The position numbers and the translations under genes are program-made. Source: DAMBHY01 sp032068765 (GTDB taxonomy: Bacteria > Bacteroidota > Bacteroidia > Bacteroidales > Dysgonomonadaceae). Taken from it: a DNA stretch of 64,000 nucleotides. Location: the NCBI GenBank assembly GCA_032068765.1, contig DAMBHY010000007.1:45681-109680 (forward strand), read 5' to 3'. Positions 51,563-60,923 of the stretch are shown here, piece by piece; within the stretch, counting starts at the first letter, position 1; each line of letters starts with the position of its first letter. The notes under the pieces are model-generated. The model saw only the letters and a list, made by a program, of their open reading frames with translations. It searched no databases and was not told the DNA's origin.

Positions 51563-52900
51563 TTAATTAAACAGACTTTCAAGACGTTTTAAAGACTTAC
51601 CCATAAAGAATACGACAACGTTATCATACGGCTCGATCAATGTATCACCATCGATGAGCATGGGGTCCCCGTTTCGAATCAATGCTCCAAAAGTAATATC
51701 GTTTGGCATGTCGAGATTCTTAATCAGCTTTTTTGTAACCTTTGAATTTGGCTTTGCAATGATTTCTCCAACACTTGCGTCTGAAATGGTCAATGTTTTG
51801 ATGTTTGCAAGGTCAGATTGAAGAAGAAGTTCGTAAATTTTGCTTGCTGCTATCATTTTTTTATTAATGACAGTTCCGATATCAAAATTCTCTGCCATTG
51901 GAATGTAAGCTAGATTCTCAACTTCTGCTACGGTTTTTCTTACACCGAATTGTTTTGCTGTAAGACACGCCAGAATATTGGCTTCCGAATTGGCAGTTAA
52001 GGCGAGAAATGCATCGCATTCTTCAATACTTTCGCTTCTCAATAAATCGGTGTCCCTGCCATCTCCCCAAATAACCATCACGTTAGAAGGAACTTTTTCA
52101 AGAAGCATTTCCGCTTTTTCTTTATCCTTTTCGATAATGGTGATATTCATGTGTGAAGGGAGCGACTGTGCGGTACGAAGACTGATGCGGCTACCACCCA
52201 TAATGATGATATTCCTCATTTCGTAAGAACGCTTTCCCATTAATTGAGGCAATTCGTTCAAATAGGGTTGAAGCGTGGTGAAATAAATAATATCATTAGG
52301 ATAAATACTATCATTACCATTGGGAATGATGGTATAATTGTTCCTTTTTATAGCGACAATATGAAATTTTTTTTCTTCTTGTACTAGTTCGCTTAATTTT
52401 CTGTTTGCAATTGGTGCATTGTCTCTAATCTTTGCTCCTGTTAAAATAACTGATCTATTGGATAGCTCCCACCAAACACGAGTCCAAGGGGTTTTTATTG
52501 CTGAAACAATTTCTCTTGCAGCCATCATTTCGGGATAAATCATAGAGTTTATACCCAATTTTTGGAAAAAACTATTATTGTTTGGTAGCAGGTATTCGTA
52601 ATTGTCAATGCGTGCGAGTGTTTTTTTTGCACCAAGATTGGATGCGAACATGCACCCTGTAATATTTTTAGTTTCTTCTGGAGTTACCCCTATGAATAAA
52701 TCTGTATTTGAAATTCCTGCTTTCTCTAGATCTGAAAGTGATGTACAACTCCCTTCGAATGGTAATAAATCTATATTATCTTTAAGCACTGCTAAACGGA
52801 CTTTATCATCATCCATCAACGTGATATCGTGATCTTCTTGTCCCAGTAGTCGAGCCAAATGCGTACCTACTTCTCCAGCTCCAGCTATAATTATCTTCAT
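51563..52900 (-). CDS. trkA: Trk system potassium uptake regulator TrkA
   Basis: Cytoplasmic regulatory subunit that gates the TrkH potassium channel through NAD(H) and ATP binding. 445 residues with two TrkA-N/RCK Rossmann domains: MKIIIAGAGEVGTHLARLLG at the start and IIIMGGSRISLRTAQSL near 225, each followed by a smaller TrkA-C domain (about 140-210 and 365-445). Normal length. No trkH partner is next to it in the window. It ends 33 bases after the dxs stop region on the same strand; a weak hairpin (AATCTG/CAGATT, 51550-51564) overlaps its stop. Confidence 0.92.
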   Translation of the reverse strand: MKIIIAGAGEVGTHLARLLGQEDHDITLMDDDKVRLAVLKDNIDLLPFEGSCTSLSDLEKAGISNTDLFIGVTPEETKNITGCMFASNLGAKKTLARIDNYEYLLPNNNSFFQKLGINSMIYPEMMAAREIVSAIKTPWTRVWWELSNRSVILTGAKIRDNAPIANRKLSELVQEEKKFHIVAIKRNNYTIIPNGNDSIYPNDIIYFTTLQPYLNELPQLMGKRSYEMRNIIIMGGSRISLRTAQSLPSHMNITIIEKDKEKAEMLLEKVPSNVMVIWGDGRDTDLLRSESIEECDAFLALTANSEANILACLTAKQFGVRKTVAEVENLAYIPMAENFDIGTVINKKMIAASKIYELLLQSDLANIKTLTISDASVGEIIAKPNSKVTKKLIKNLDMPNDITFGALIRNGDPMLIDGDTLIEPYDNVVVFFMGKSLKRLESLFN

Positions 52901-52932
52901 ATTTTTAGGATTTATATCCTCTTCTTATTCTT

Positions 52933-54825
52933 TTAGATAGTTTTATAGAACTCTTCTATACTTGTGCGAATTCCATCCACGTCTAAGTGGCAATAAGCAT
53001 TTAAATCTTTCACTGAACCGTGAGTTATGAATTCGTCTAAAATTCCCAGCTTTTTAACTACGAGGTTCTTTACTTGTTTTTCTGTAAAATATTCAATTAC
53101 AGCATCTCCAAAACCACCTTTTATAACACCATTTTCTACTGTAATAATGTGTGTATATTTTGAAGTTATTTCGTCTAAAAGTTCTTCATCTATTGGTTTT
53201 ACGAAAAGCATATCGTAATGAGCGATTTTCAATCCTTTTTTTTCAAGTTCATCCAATGCTTTGGAAACAACATTACCAATAACTCCGATTGAAACAATTG
53301 CTAACTTATTGCCGTCACGCATTCTACGACCTTTTCCTATTGGAATGATTTGCATTTCATTTTGCCACTCAACCAGTTCACCCTGACCGCGTGGATATCG
53401 AATTACAAATGGAGTTTCACAAGCATAAGTGGCTGTGTACATCAAATTTCTCAAATCATGTTCATTCGTAGGTGCTGCAATAGTCAGGTTTGGGATACAT
53501 CTCATGTATGCCAAATCGAAAACTCCATGATGCGTAGGTCCGTCTTCACCTACAAGACCCGATCTGTCAAGACACATTACCACATGCAGATTTTGCAATG
53601 CTACATCGTGGATTACCTGATCGTAAGCACGTTGCATAAAAGACGAATATATGTTGCAGAACGGAATAAGACCTTCTTTAGCCAATCCCGCGGAAAATGT
53701 TACTGCATGAGCTTCTGCTATTCCTACGTCAAAAGAACGTTCAGGGAATTCTTTCATCATAAATGTCATGGAGCATCCTGTTGGCATTGCCGGCGTAATC
53801 CCGACTATTTTATCGTTTCCTTTCGCTAATTCTACTAAAGTGTGTCCAAAAACATCTTGATATAATTGTGGTTGATTGGGGTTTTTCTTCGAGATTCTTT
53901 CTCCTGTTTCTTTATTAAATAGTCCGGGTGCATGCCATATAGTGGCTTCCTTTTCAGCTAAAGCAAATCCTTTACCTTTTACAGTTTTAATATGTAGAAG
54001 TTTAGGACCTGTCATGTCTTTTATGTTGGTAAGCACACGTATTAATTCAGGCAGATTGTGACCGTCAATAGGTCCAAAATATCTAATGCTAAAACCTTCA
54101 AAAATATTTTGTTGTCTTGAAACTAAAGATTTAATACTATTATTAAAGCGCAGAACAACGTTTTTATTTTTCTCGTCAATAAGATTTCTGCTTTTGAACT
54201 GATTGTATATTAAATGTCGCAGCTTGTTGTATTTACTGGAAGTATTAAGTTTTACGAGATAATGTTGGAGACCGCCGACATTGTGGTCGATAGACATATC
54301 ATTATCATTCAAGATAATAAGAACATTATTAGGTTGAGAGCATGCATTATTAAGTCCCTCATATGCTAATCCACCGGTCATTGAACCATCTCCGATAACC
54401 GCTATGGCGTGACGATCTTTTTCACCCTTTATATTCGCTGCAACAGCCATTCCGAGTGCTGCTGAAATAGATGTGGATGCGTGGCCTGCAATAAATGCAT
54501 CGTATTCGCTTTCATTCGGATTTGTGAATCCTGACAGTCCTCCGAATTTACGGTTGGTATGAAATACATCCCTTCGTCCGGTCAAAATCTTATGAGCGTA
54601 TGCCTGATGACCTACGTCCCATACAATCCTATCATATGGTGTATTGTAAACATAATGCAAAGCCAAAGTCAGCTCCACAGTACCCAGACTGGACGCGAAG
54701 TGACCCGGATTATGCGATAATTGTTCTATTATAAATTCTCTCAACTCTCCGCTTAGCTCTTGCAATTGTCCTATATTGAGTTTCTTAAGATCCGCGGGAC
54801 TTTGTATATTTTCCAGTATATTCAT
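52933..54825 (-). CDS. dxs: 1-deoxy-D-xylulose-5-phosphate synthase
   Basis: First enzyme of the MEP isoprenoid pathway: condenses pyruvate and glyceraldehyde 3-phosphate using thiamine diphosphate. 630 residues. Motifs: WDVGHQAYAHKILTGR near residue 70, the TPP motif GDGSMTGGLAYEGLNNA near 145 with NDNDMSID near 170, the DRSGLVGEDGPTHHG block near 425 and the transketolase C-terminal domain. Glu for proton transfer lies in the FDVGIAEAHAVTFSAG block near 365. Lies between recQ and trkA on the same strand, 32 bases from trkA and 54 from recQ. Confidence 0.96.
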   Translation of the reverse strand: MNILENIQSPADLKKLNIGQLQELSGELREFIIEQLSHNPGHFASSLGTVELTLALHYVYNTPYDRIVWDVGHQAYAHKILTGRRDVFHTNRKFGGLSGFTNPNESEYDAFIAGHASTSISAALGMAVAANIKGEKDRHAIAVIGDGSMTGGLAYEGLNNACSQPNNVLIILNDNDMSIDHNVGGLQHYLVKLNTSSKYNKLRHLIYNQFKSRNLIDEKNKNVVLRFNNSIKSLVSRQQNIFEGFSIRYFGPIDGHNLPELIRVLTNIKDMTGPKLLHIKTVKGKGFALAEKEATIWHAPGLFNKETGERISKKNPNQPQLYQDVFGHTLVELAKGNDKIVGITPAMPTGCSMTFMMKEFPERSFDVGIAEAHAVTFSAGLAKEGLIPFCNIYSSFMQRAYDQVIHDVALQNLHVVMCLDRSGLVGEDGPTHHGVFDLAYMRCIPNLTIAAPTNEHDLRNLMYTATYACETPFVIRYPRGQGELVEWQNEMQIIPIGKGRRMRDGNKLAIVSIGVIGNVVSKALDELEKKGLKIAHYDMLFVKPIDEELLDEITSKYTHIITVENGVIKGGFGDAVIEYFTEKQVKNLVVKKLGILDEFITHGSVKDLNAYCHLDVDGIRTSIEEFYKTI

Positions 54826-54879
54826 TTGGAAGACTATAAGATTATCAACAAAGTTGACTTCCGTATTATATTTTTAATA

Positions 54880-57072
54880 TTAGTTTGCCATATCGGAGAA
54901 AAACTTGATACGAACCAAACGGATTTCATTTTCTGTATAACTGTCCAATTCTGCTACGGCATTTTCAAGACTATCTGTTTCTGTCTCTTTAAAATATTGA
55001 TATATGTCATCAATGACATCCTTATCCATTATTTCATTTAAAAAGTAGTCGATATTAATTTTTGTACCTGAGTACACAATAGCTTCCACTTCGCTGAGCA
55101 TTTCTTCAAACTCGATTCCTTTAGATTCTGCTAAATCATCTAAGGCAACTTTTCTGTCAATTGCCTGGACTATGGATACTTTGAGCTTAGATTTGTTTGC
55201 AACGGTTTTTACGCGCAAATCATCCGGACGTTCTATTTCATTTTCTTCAACATGCTTTTTGATTAGTTCTATGAATTCCTGACCATAGCGCTTAGCTTTT
55301 CCGGCGCCTACACCAGGCATATTTTGCAATTCTTCAAGCGTTACAGGATAGGTAGTTGCCATTGCCTCAAGCGTAGCCGGTTGGAAGATGACATAGGGCG
55401 GAACATTTAATTTTTTTGAAATCTTTTTTCTCAAATCTTTCATCATAGATAGCAATGCAGGATCCATAGCTCCACCGCCTGCAGAATTTACATCTTCTGT
55501 AGCATCTGGTTCCAATTCTTCGCCATCTGATTCTTCATCTTCTTTCGTTATTTTGAATGAAACAGGCTTTTTCAAGAAATCTTTCCCTTTTTTTGTAATC
55601 TTGAGTAACCCATAGTTCTCAACGTCTTTCTTTAAATATCCTTCAAGAAGCGCATTTCTAATAATTGATTCCCAGACTTCTGCTGATTCGTCAGAACCTG
55701 TTCCGAATTCTTCTAAAGAATCATGTTCATAAGTTTCAATTTCAGAAGTTGTTTTTCCTAAAATGAAATTAATGACATAATCTGCTTTTTGTTTTTCTTT
55801 AAGTGCTTCAATCGCTTCTAAAGCCGTAATTAATAATTCTTTTGCTTCCACTTTTATTTTAGGATTTAAACAATTGTCACAATTTCCACAATTTTGTTGA
55901 TTATATTCTTCTCCAAAATAATGCAGAAGCATAACGCGTCTGCAAATGGAGTTACTTGCATAGGCTGCAGTTTCGAGAAGAAGTTGTTTACCAATTTCTT
56001 GTTCTGCTACAGGTTTGCCCTGCATGAATCTTTCTAGTTTTTGTAAGTCTTTTTCGGAATAAAAGGTAATACATTTACCTTCTCCCCCATCTCGACCTGC
56101 ACGACCAGTTTCCTGATAATACCCCTCCAGACTTTTAGGAATATCGTAATGAATTACATATCTCACATCAGGTTTGTCAATGCCCATTCCAAAGGCGATA
56201 GTAGCTACAATCACATTTGCTTTTTCCATCAGAAAAGCATCCTGGTTAGCGCTTCTTGTTGCGGCATCAAGACCCGCATGATAGGGCAGGGCATTAATAT
56301 TATTGGCCTGGAGTATTTCAGTAAAATCATCAACTTTCTTTCGACTCAGACAATAAACAATGCCTGATTTTGAACCTTGTGAAAGAATAAATTTGATGAT
56401 TTCTGAATCTACTTTATCCGTTTTTCTTCTTACTTCGTAATAAAGGTTTGATCTGTTGAATGATGATTTGAAAACCACCGCATCTGTCATGCCCATTATC
56501 TTCTGTATATCATGCTGCACTTTTGGAGTTGCAGTGGCCGTAAGTGCAATTACAGGATGCTTTCCAATTTCATTTATTATTGGTCTTATCCGTCGATACT
56601 CTGGTCTGAAATCGTGTCCCCACTCTGATATACAATGGGCTTCATCTATTGCATAAAATGAAATCTTTACTGTACGAAGAAAATCAATATTCTCCTGTTT
56701 TGTTAATGATTCGGGAGCTACATAGAGCAATTTTGTTTTTTGAGAGACAATGTCTTTTTTTACATTTTCAATCTCTTGTTTTGTAAGAGAGGAATTCAAA
56801 AAATGAGCAACACCATATTCTTCATTATAATTTCGTATTGCGTCCACTTGATTTTTCATCAAAGCGATAAGCGGCGAAATTACGATTGCCGTTCCTTCTA
56901 ACATCAGCGCTGGAAGTTGGTAACATAGCGATTTGCCTCCCCCTGTCGGCATTAAGACAAATATATCTTTACCAGTAAGAATGGTTTTAATTATTTCTTC
57001 CTGATTTCCTTTAAATCTGTCAAATCCAAAATGTTTTTTTAGTTGCTGATATAGAGTTTCCGTGATCTCCAT
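54880..57072 (-). CDS. recQ: ATP-dependent DNA helicase RecQ
   Basis: 3'-to-5' DNA helicase of recombination and replication repair. 730 residues: Walker A PTGGGKSLCYQLPA near residue 42, DEAH in AIDEAHCISEWGHDFRPEY near 138, motif IV-VI QETGRAGRDG near 325, a zinc-binding region with four Cys (CRRVMLLHYFG then CGNCDNC near 370-395), the RQC winged helix, and a C-terminal HRDC domain (LQNMPGVGAGKAKRYGQEF near 590). The C terminus extends past HRDC by about 110 acidic residues, including a Glu/Asp-rich linker (about 515-540). Promoter at 57123-57152. Confidence 0.95.
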   Translation of the reverse strand: MEITETLYQQLKKHFGFDRFKGNQEEIIKTILTGKDIFVLMPTGGGKSLCYQLPALMLEGTAIVISPLIALMKNQVDAIRNYNEEYGVAHFLNSSLTKQEIENVKKDIVSQKTKLLYVAPESLTKQENIDFLRTVKISFYAIDEAHCISEWGHDFRPEYRRIRPIINEIGKHPVIALTATATPKVQHDIQKIMGMTDAVVFKSSFNRSNLYYEVRRKTDKVDSEIIKFILSQGSKSGIVYCLSRKKVDDFTEILQANNINALPYHAGLDAATRSANQDAFLMEKANVIVATIAFGMGIDKPDVRYVIHYDIPKSLEGYYQETGRAGRDGGEGKCITFYSEKDLQKLERFMQGKPVAEQEIGKQLLLETAAYASNSICRRVMLLHYFGEEYNQQNCGNCDNCLNPKIKVEAKELLITALEAIEALKEKQKADYVINFILGKTTSEIETYEHDSLEEFGTGSDESAEVWESIIRNALLEGYLKKDVENYGLLKITKKGKDFLKKPVSFKITKEDEESDGEELEPDATEDVNSAGGGAMDPALLSMMKDLRKKISKKLNVPPYVIFQPATLEAMATTYPVTLEELQNMPGVGAGKAKRYGQEFIELIKKHVEENEIERPDDLRVKTVANKSKLKVSIVQAIDRKVALDDLAESKGIEFEEMLSEVEAIVYSGTKINIDYFLNEIMDKDVIDDIYQYFKETETDSLENAVAELDSYTENEIRLVRIKFFSDMAN

Positions 57073-57122
57073 TTATTTGTTATTTCAATAAATGCTCTAA
57101 GAAATAAGCATCATTATATAAA

Positions 57123-57152
57123 CAAATATAACAAGTATTTCTGAATAACAAA
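57123..57152 (-). promoter_or_regulatory. Promoter of recQ
   Basis: Minus-strand TTTG (57152-57149), 18 bases, TATATTTG (57130-57123). Start near 57117, with a 45-base leader. Likely drives recQ-dxs-trkA. Confidence 0.65.
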
Positions 57153-57182
57153 AATCAAATATTTCTTTTTAACTCCTTAATT

Positions 57183-57212
57183 AAAAAATCCTTGAATGCA
57201 GTTTCAAGGATT
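57183..57212 (-). terminator. Terminator of clpX
   Basis: AATCCTTGAA (57187-57196) and TTCAAGGATT (57203-57212) form a perfect 10-base stem with a 6-base loop, then a T-run on the minus strand. Confidence 0.8.
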
Positions 57213-57235
57213 ATATTTATTTGTTTTACAATATA

Positions 57236-58477
57236 TTACGCAACACGCAATTTGTCAAAATCGGATTTCTCAAACATTTCTTTCGCATAGTCTAAAGTAA
57301 CTTTGAAATCAGTTTGATTTTTTTGCGATGGCAGCTCGTACATGGCATCAATCATAATTGCTTCTACGATTGAGCGCAATCCTCTAGCCCCAAGTTTGTA
57401 TTCTATAGCCTTATCTACAATAAAATCGTAAACATCATTTTCAAATAAGAGATCAATGTTGTCCATTGCGAAAAGTTTTTTATATTGCTTTATAATTGAA
57501 TTTTTAGGTTCAACTAAAATACGCATTAACGCTTCTTTATCTAATGGTTCTAGATATGTAAGAATGGGCAGACGACCAATGATTTCAGGAATCAATCCAA
57601 ACGATTTCAAATCAAGCGGAGTGATATATTTCATCAGGTTGTTTCTGTCAACTTGCGAATTTTTATTGCTTACTGCATAACCAACAGTTTTCGTATTCAT
57701 GCGTTGAGCAATTTTTTTCTCGATTCCATCAAAAGCTCCGCCACAAATAAAGAGAATGTTTTTCGTATTTACCGCTATCATTCTCTGCTCCGGATGTTTC
57801 CTTCCACCTTGAGGTGGTACATTCACCACAGAGCCTTCCAGAAGTTTTAACAATCCTTGTTGTACTCCTTCACCGCTTACATCTCTTGTTATTGAGGGAT
57901 TATCACTCTTACGAGCGATTTTGTCGATTTCGTCTATGAAAACAATTCCTCTTTCGGCTGCATTCACATCATAATCTGCTACCTGAAGCAATCTTGTAAG
58001 AATACTTTCAATGTCTTCTCCCACGTAACCCGCTTCTGTCAATACAGTCGCATCAACGATGGTGAAAGGAACTTTAAGCAATTTCGCGATGGTGCGCGCC
58101 AGAAGAGTTTTGCCGGTGCCTGTTGTACCAACCATGATGATGTTTGATTTTTCAATTTCCACATCATCGTTGGTTTTCTTTTGAGCCAATCTTTTGTAGT
58201 GATTGTATACAGCCACCGATAAGAATTTCTTTGCATTGTCCTGACCAATCACGTAATCATTCAAGAAATTGTTTATTTCGATGGGTTTAGGTAGCGTGTT
58301 CAAATCCAAATCGGCTGCACCATCCGATCCTTTGAAAGAGTCATTTACGATTGAATGTGCCTGTTCTGCACACATGTCGCAAATATAGCCGGATACACCT
58401 GAAATCAATAAGGCAACTTCTTGTTCACTTCGGTTGCAAAAACTACATTTATTTGGACTATTTGGTTTTTTTGCCAT
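57236..58477 (-). CDS. clpX: ClpX, ATPase subunit of the ClpXP protease
   Basis: AAA+ unfoldase that feeds substrates to ClpP. 413 residues: a C4 zinc-binding domain with Cys 11, 14, 33 and 36 (CSFC and CDMC), Walker A GTTGTGKTLLARTIAKLL near 115, Walker B IVFIDEIDKIARKSD near 185, pore and sensor motifs (GVQQGLLKLLEG; EIIGRLPILTYLEPL; LGARGLRSIVEAIMID). 28 bases downstream of clpP and probably cotranscribed with it. Confidence 0.97.
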   Translation of the reverse strand: MAKKPNSPNKCSFCNRSEQEVALLISGVSGYICDMCAEQAHSIVNDSFKGSDGAADLDLNTLPKPIEINNFLNDYVIGQDNAKKFLSVAVYNHYKRLAQKKTNDDVEIEKSNIIMVGTTGTGKTLLARTIAKLLKVPFTIVDATVLTEAGYVGEDIESILTRLLQVADYDVNAAERGIVFIDEIDKIARKSDNPSITRDVSGEGVQQGLLKLLEGSVVNVPPQGGRKHPEQRMIAVNTKNILFICGGAFDGIEKKIAQRMNTKTVGYAVSNKNSQVDRNNLMKYITPLDLKSFGLIPEIIGRLPILTYLEPLDKEALMRILVEPKNSIIKQYKKLFAMDNIDLLFENDVYDFIVDKAIEYKLGARGLRSIVEAIMIDAMYELPSQKNQTDFKVTLDYAKEMFEKSDFDKLRVA

Positions 58478-58505
58478 TATAGTTTATTGGTAATTTTACA
58501 AATAC

Positions 58506-59183
58506 TTATTTTTTAAGTAATACATCATCTACCATTCCATATTCTTTTGCTTCAGAAGCCGTCATCCAAAAATCTCTGTCAGAATCACGGGCAACTTCTT
58601 CAATCGGTTTGCCAGAATGTTTAGAAATAATCGCAAAAAGTTCTTGTTTCACTTTAGCTATTTCTCTTGCAGTAATTTCTATATCTGATGCTTGACCTTG
58701 TACGCCTCCAAGCGGTTGATGAATCATTACTCGTGAGTGAGGTAGGGCAAAACGTTTTTTTTCTGCACCTGCGACTAGCAATACTGCAGCCATTGACGCT
58801 GCAATACCTGTACAAATTGTACTCACATCACATGAGATGAATTGCATTGTATCATAAATTCCATAACCTGCATAAACAGAACCACCAGGAGAGTTGATAT
58901 AAATAGAAATATCTTTTCCCTGATCGGCAGAATCAAGATAAAGTAATTGGGCTTGAATAACGTTAGCGGTATAATCATCCACTTGCGTACCAAGGAATAT
59001 AATTCTGTCCATCATCAGACGGGAGAATACATCCATCTGAGCAACGTTTAATTGTCTTTCTTCAATAATTGTGGGTGATATATAACCTGAACCACTAGTA
59101 ATATTCATGTACGAATCCAATCTGCCGCCATTCATACCTAAATGTTTTACGGCATAATTTCTAAAATCATTTTCTATTTTCAT
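58506..59183 (-). CDS. clpP: ClpP protease proteolytic subunit
   Basis: Serine peptidase of the ClpXP machine. 225 residues from the chosen ATG at 59183 (MKIENDFRNYAVKHLGMNGG); a longer frame to 59219 adds 12 hydrophobic residues unlike the family. Catalytic Ser130 in CTGIAASMAAVLL, His155 in RVMIHQPLGG, Asp near 204 in VARDSDRDFWM. The N-terminal extension before SGYISPTIIEE, about 35 residues, is typical of Bacteroidota ClpP. A -7 box TATCTTTG lies at 59236-59229. Confidence 0.95.
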   Translation of the reverse strand: MKIENDFRNYAVKHLGMNGGRLDSYMNITSGSGYISPTIIEERQLNVAQMDVFSRLMMDRIIFLGTQVDDYTANVIQAQLLYLDSADQGKDISIYINSPGGSVYAGYGIYDTMQFISCDVSTICTGIAASMAAVLLVAGAEKKRFALPHSRVMIHQPLGGVQGQASDIEITAREIAKVKQELFAIISKHSGKPIEEVARDSDRDFWMTASEAKEYGMVDDVLLKK

Positions 59184-59280
59184 AATTAAAAGATATTGTA
59201 TGAATATATTCTTATTCAAATATTATGCCAAAGATAACAAAGGTTTTATTATTTGAATTATGATTCAAAATTGAAATACA

Positions 59281-59318
59281 ATAATTAGAGCTAAAAAATA
59301 TTTTTTAGCTCTAATTAT
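59281..59318 (-). terminator. Terminator of tig
   Basis: A near-perfect palindrome: ATAATTAGAGCTAAAAAA and its complement TTTTTTAGCTCTAATTAT, 38 bases in all. It is preceded, in the sense of tig transcription, by a further hairpin at 59317-59352 (ATCAAACTTCAT and ATGAAGTTTGAT around 12 bases) that starts 17 bases after the stop codon. Confidence 0.75.
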
Positions 59319-59368
59319 CAAACTTCATAAATCAAGATGGATGAAGTTTGATATTACTTGTAATAATA

Positions 59369-60724
59369 TTAGTTTTGAAATTTAGAATTCATTTCTTCTG
59401 AAGAAATAAGTTTTTCATCCACTTTAATTTTATCCATGATATATTCCTGAATTTTACCATTCAAGATTCTGTCATAAATATTTCTTGCAGATTCTTCGTT
59501 ATTCAAAAGACTTTTTGCATATCCTTGTAGATTTTCTAGAGGAACGTTCGTCATACCATATTGAGCAAATTGCGCTTTTGCAAATTCTGTAGCAGCAGAT
59601 TCGAGTTCTTCATCACTGATTTTAATATTTTCGTCTTTAAGAATTTTTTCTTTAACAAGATGAATTTTCAGTTCTTTCAAGATTTGAGGAAAATCTTCTT
59701 CAATTTTTTCTGATGAAGTATTTTCTTTTGTCATGATTAAGAATTCTTTTAGGAATTCTTCAGGGAAAGTTACATTTTCTAATTTTTGTTGAATCAAAGT
59801 TTCGGCCTCTTTCATGAAAAGATAGTCAGAACTTGGTTTAAATTGTTCGTTAAGATTTTCACGAAGTTTTGTGCGGAATTCTTCTTCTGATGTAACCACT
59901 CCTTCACCAAATACTTTATCAAAAAGTTCTTGGCCGTATTCAGCTTCTTCAAAACGAGTAATTTCGTTCACTGAAAAGCTAAAATCAGAATTGATATCTT
60001 TCACTTCATCTTTTTTCATCTGAAGGAATGAAGCAATTTCAGAATCGTTATCAGCATAAGCTTTGCGAGGATTAATAGTTATTTGTTTTCCGGCGGAAAT
60101 CCCAATAAAGGAATTTTTAGTTTCTTCATCTTTGATATAAGAGGGCATGATGATTGCATTTTCAATCACTTTTCCATTCTCTTTAGGTTCGCCGTTTTCA
60201 AGTTCGGTAAGAGTTCCTTTCAATAAATCGGTTTCTAAGGATTCTTCTTCAATTTTTTTATAAGTTCCGAAGTTTGATTTATATGCTGCAATTTGTTTTT
60301 CCAACAATTCATCTTCCAAATTTACCTTGTAATAAGGTATGGTATCTTTTTTGCTCAAATTTAAATCATATTCAGGCGCAAATCCGACTTTGAAATTGAA
60401 TTCAAGTCTTTCCTGTTCTGAATATTTTGAAGGCTCTACGTGTTTTTGACCAATGGGTTCACCCAAAATATTTAGGTTGTTATCTTTAATGAATTTAATG
60501 AGCTGCTCGTTGATGATTTTATTTAACTCTTCGGCAGTAACAGCTTCACCATACATTTTCTGCATAATTCCTTTTGGAACTTTACCTTGTCTAAAGCCGG
60601 GTATGTTTACTTTTTGTCGATAGCTATTTAGTGCTTTATCTACTTTGTCTTGATAATCAGCTTTTTCGAGTTCAACGGTGATTATTCCGTTTACATCATC
60701 ACTTTTCTTTAAAGATACGTTCAT
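59369..60724 (-). CDS. tig: Trigger factor
   Basis: Ribosome-bound chaperone for nascent chains. 451 residues: the N-terminal ribosome-binding domain with the signature GFRQGKVPKGI near residues 43-53, a middle region and a C-terminal arm domain rich in Glu and Lys. The central peptidyl-prolyl isomerase domain is only loosely recognisable (KPENGKV then IGISAGKQITIN, about 190-270), as in Bacteroidota trigger factors where that domain is diverged. Promoter at 60804-60834. Confidence 0.92.
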   Translation of the reverse strand: MNVSLKKSDDVNGIITVELEKADYQDKVDKALNSYRQKVNIPGFRQGKVPKGIMQKMYGEAVTAEELNKIINEQLIKFIKDNNLNILGEPIGQKHVEPSKYSEQERLEFNFKVGFAPEYDLNLSKKDTIPYYKVNLEDELLEKQIAAYKSNFGTYKKIEEESLETDLLKGTLTELENGEPKENGKVIENAIIMPSYIKDEETKNSFIGISAGKQITINPRKAYADNDSEIASFLQMKKDEVKDINSDFSFSVNEITRFEEAEYGQELFDKVFGEGVVTSEEEFRTKLRENLNEQFKPSSDYLFMKEAETLIQQKLENVTFPEEFLKEFLIMTKENTSSEKIEEDFPQILKELKIHLVKEKILKDENIKISDEELESAATEFAKAQFAQYGMTNVPLENLQGYAKSLLNNEESARNIYDRILNGKIQEYIMDKIKVDEKLISSEEMNSKFQN

Positions 60725-60803
60725 TATTTAAATTTTTATTCAATATTTATTGATATGTGTTGAAAATCAACATGTTTTAAATGATGTTCGATTTTCAGAG
60801 GTG

Positions 60804-60834
60804 CAAAATTAAGCTTATTATTGTAATCTGCAAA
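60804..60834 (-). promoter_or_regulatory. Promoter of tig
   Basis: Minus-strand TTTG (60834-60831), 19 bases, TAATTTTG (60811-60804). Start near 60798, leader of about 74 bases. Confidence 0.7.
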
Positions 60835-60892
60835 AAAGATATTCATATTTTATATGTAATCGTTCTCTAAATTATAATCTATTTTTTTATAG

Positions 60893-60900
60893 TATCTTTG
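60893..60900 (+). promoter_or_regulatory. -7 box of the CPBP-DUF3109-PDZ operon
   Basis: TATCTTTG matches TAnnTTTG. Transcription would begin near 60906, which places the GTG at 60903 upstream of the start and supports the ATG at 60924. Confidence 0.5.
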
Positions 60901-60923
60901 TAGTGAATTATGAACAAATTTTG

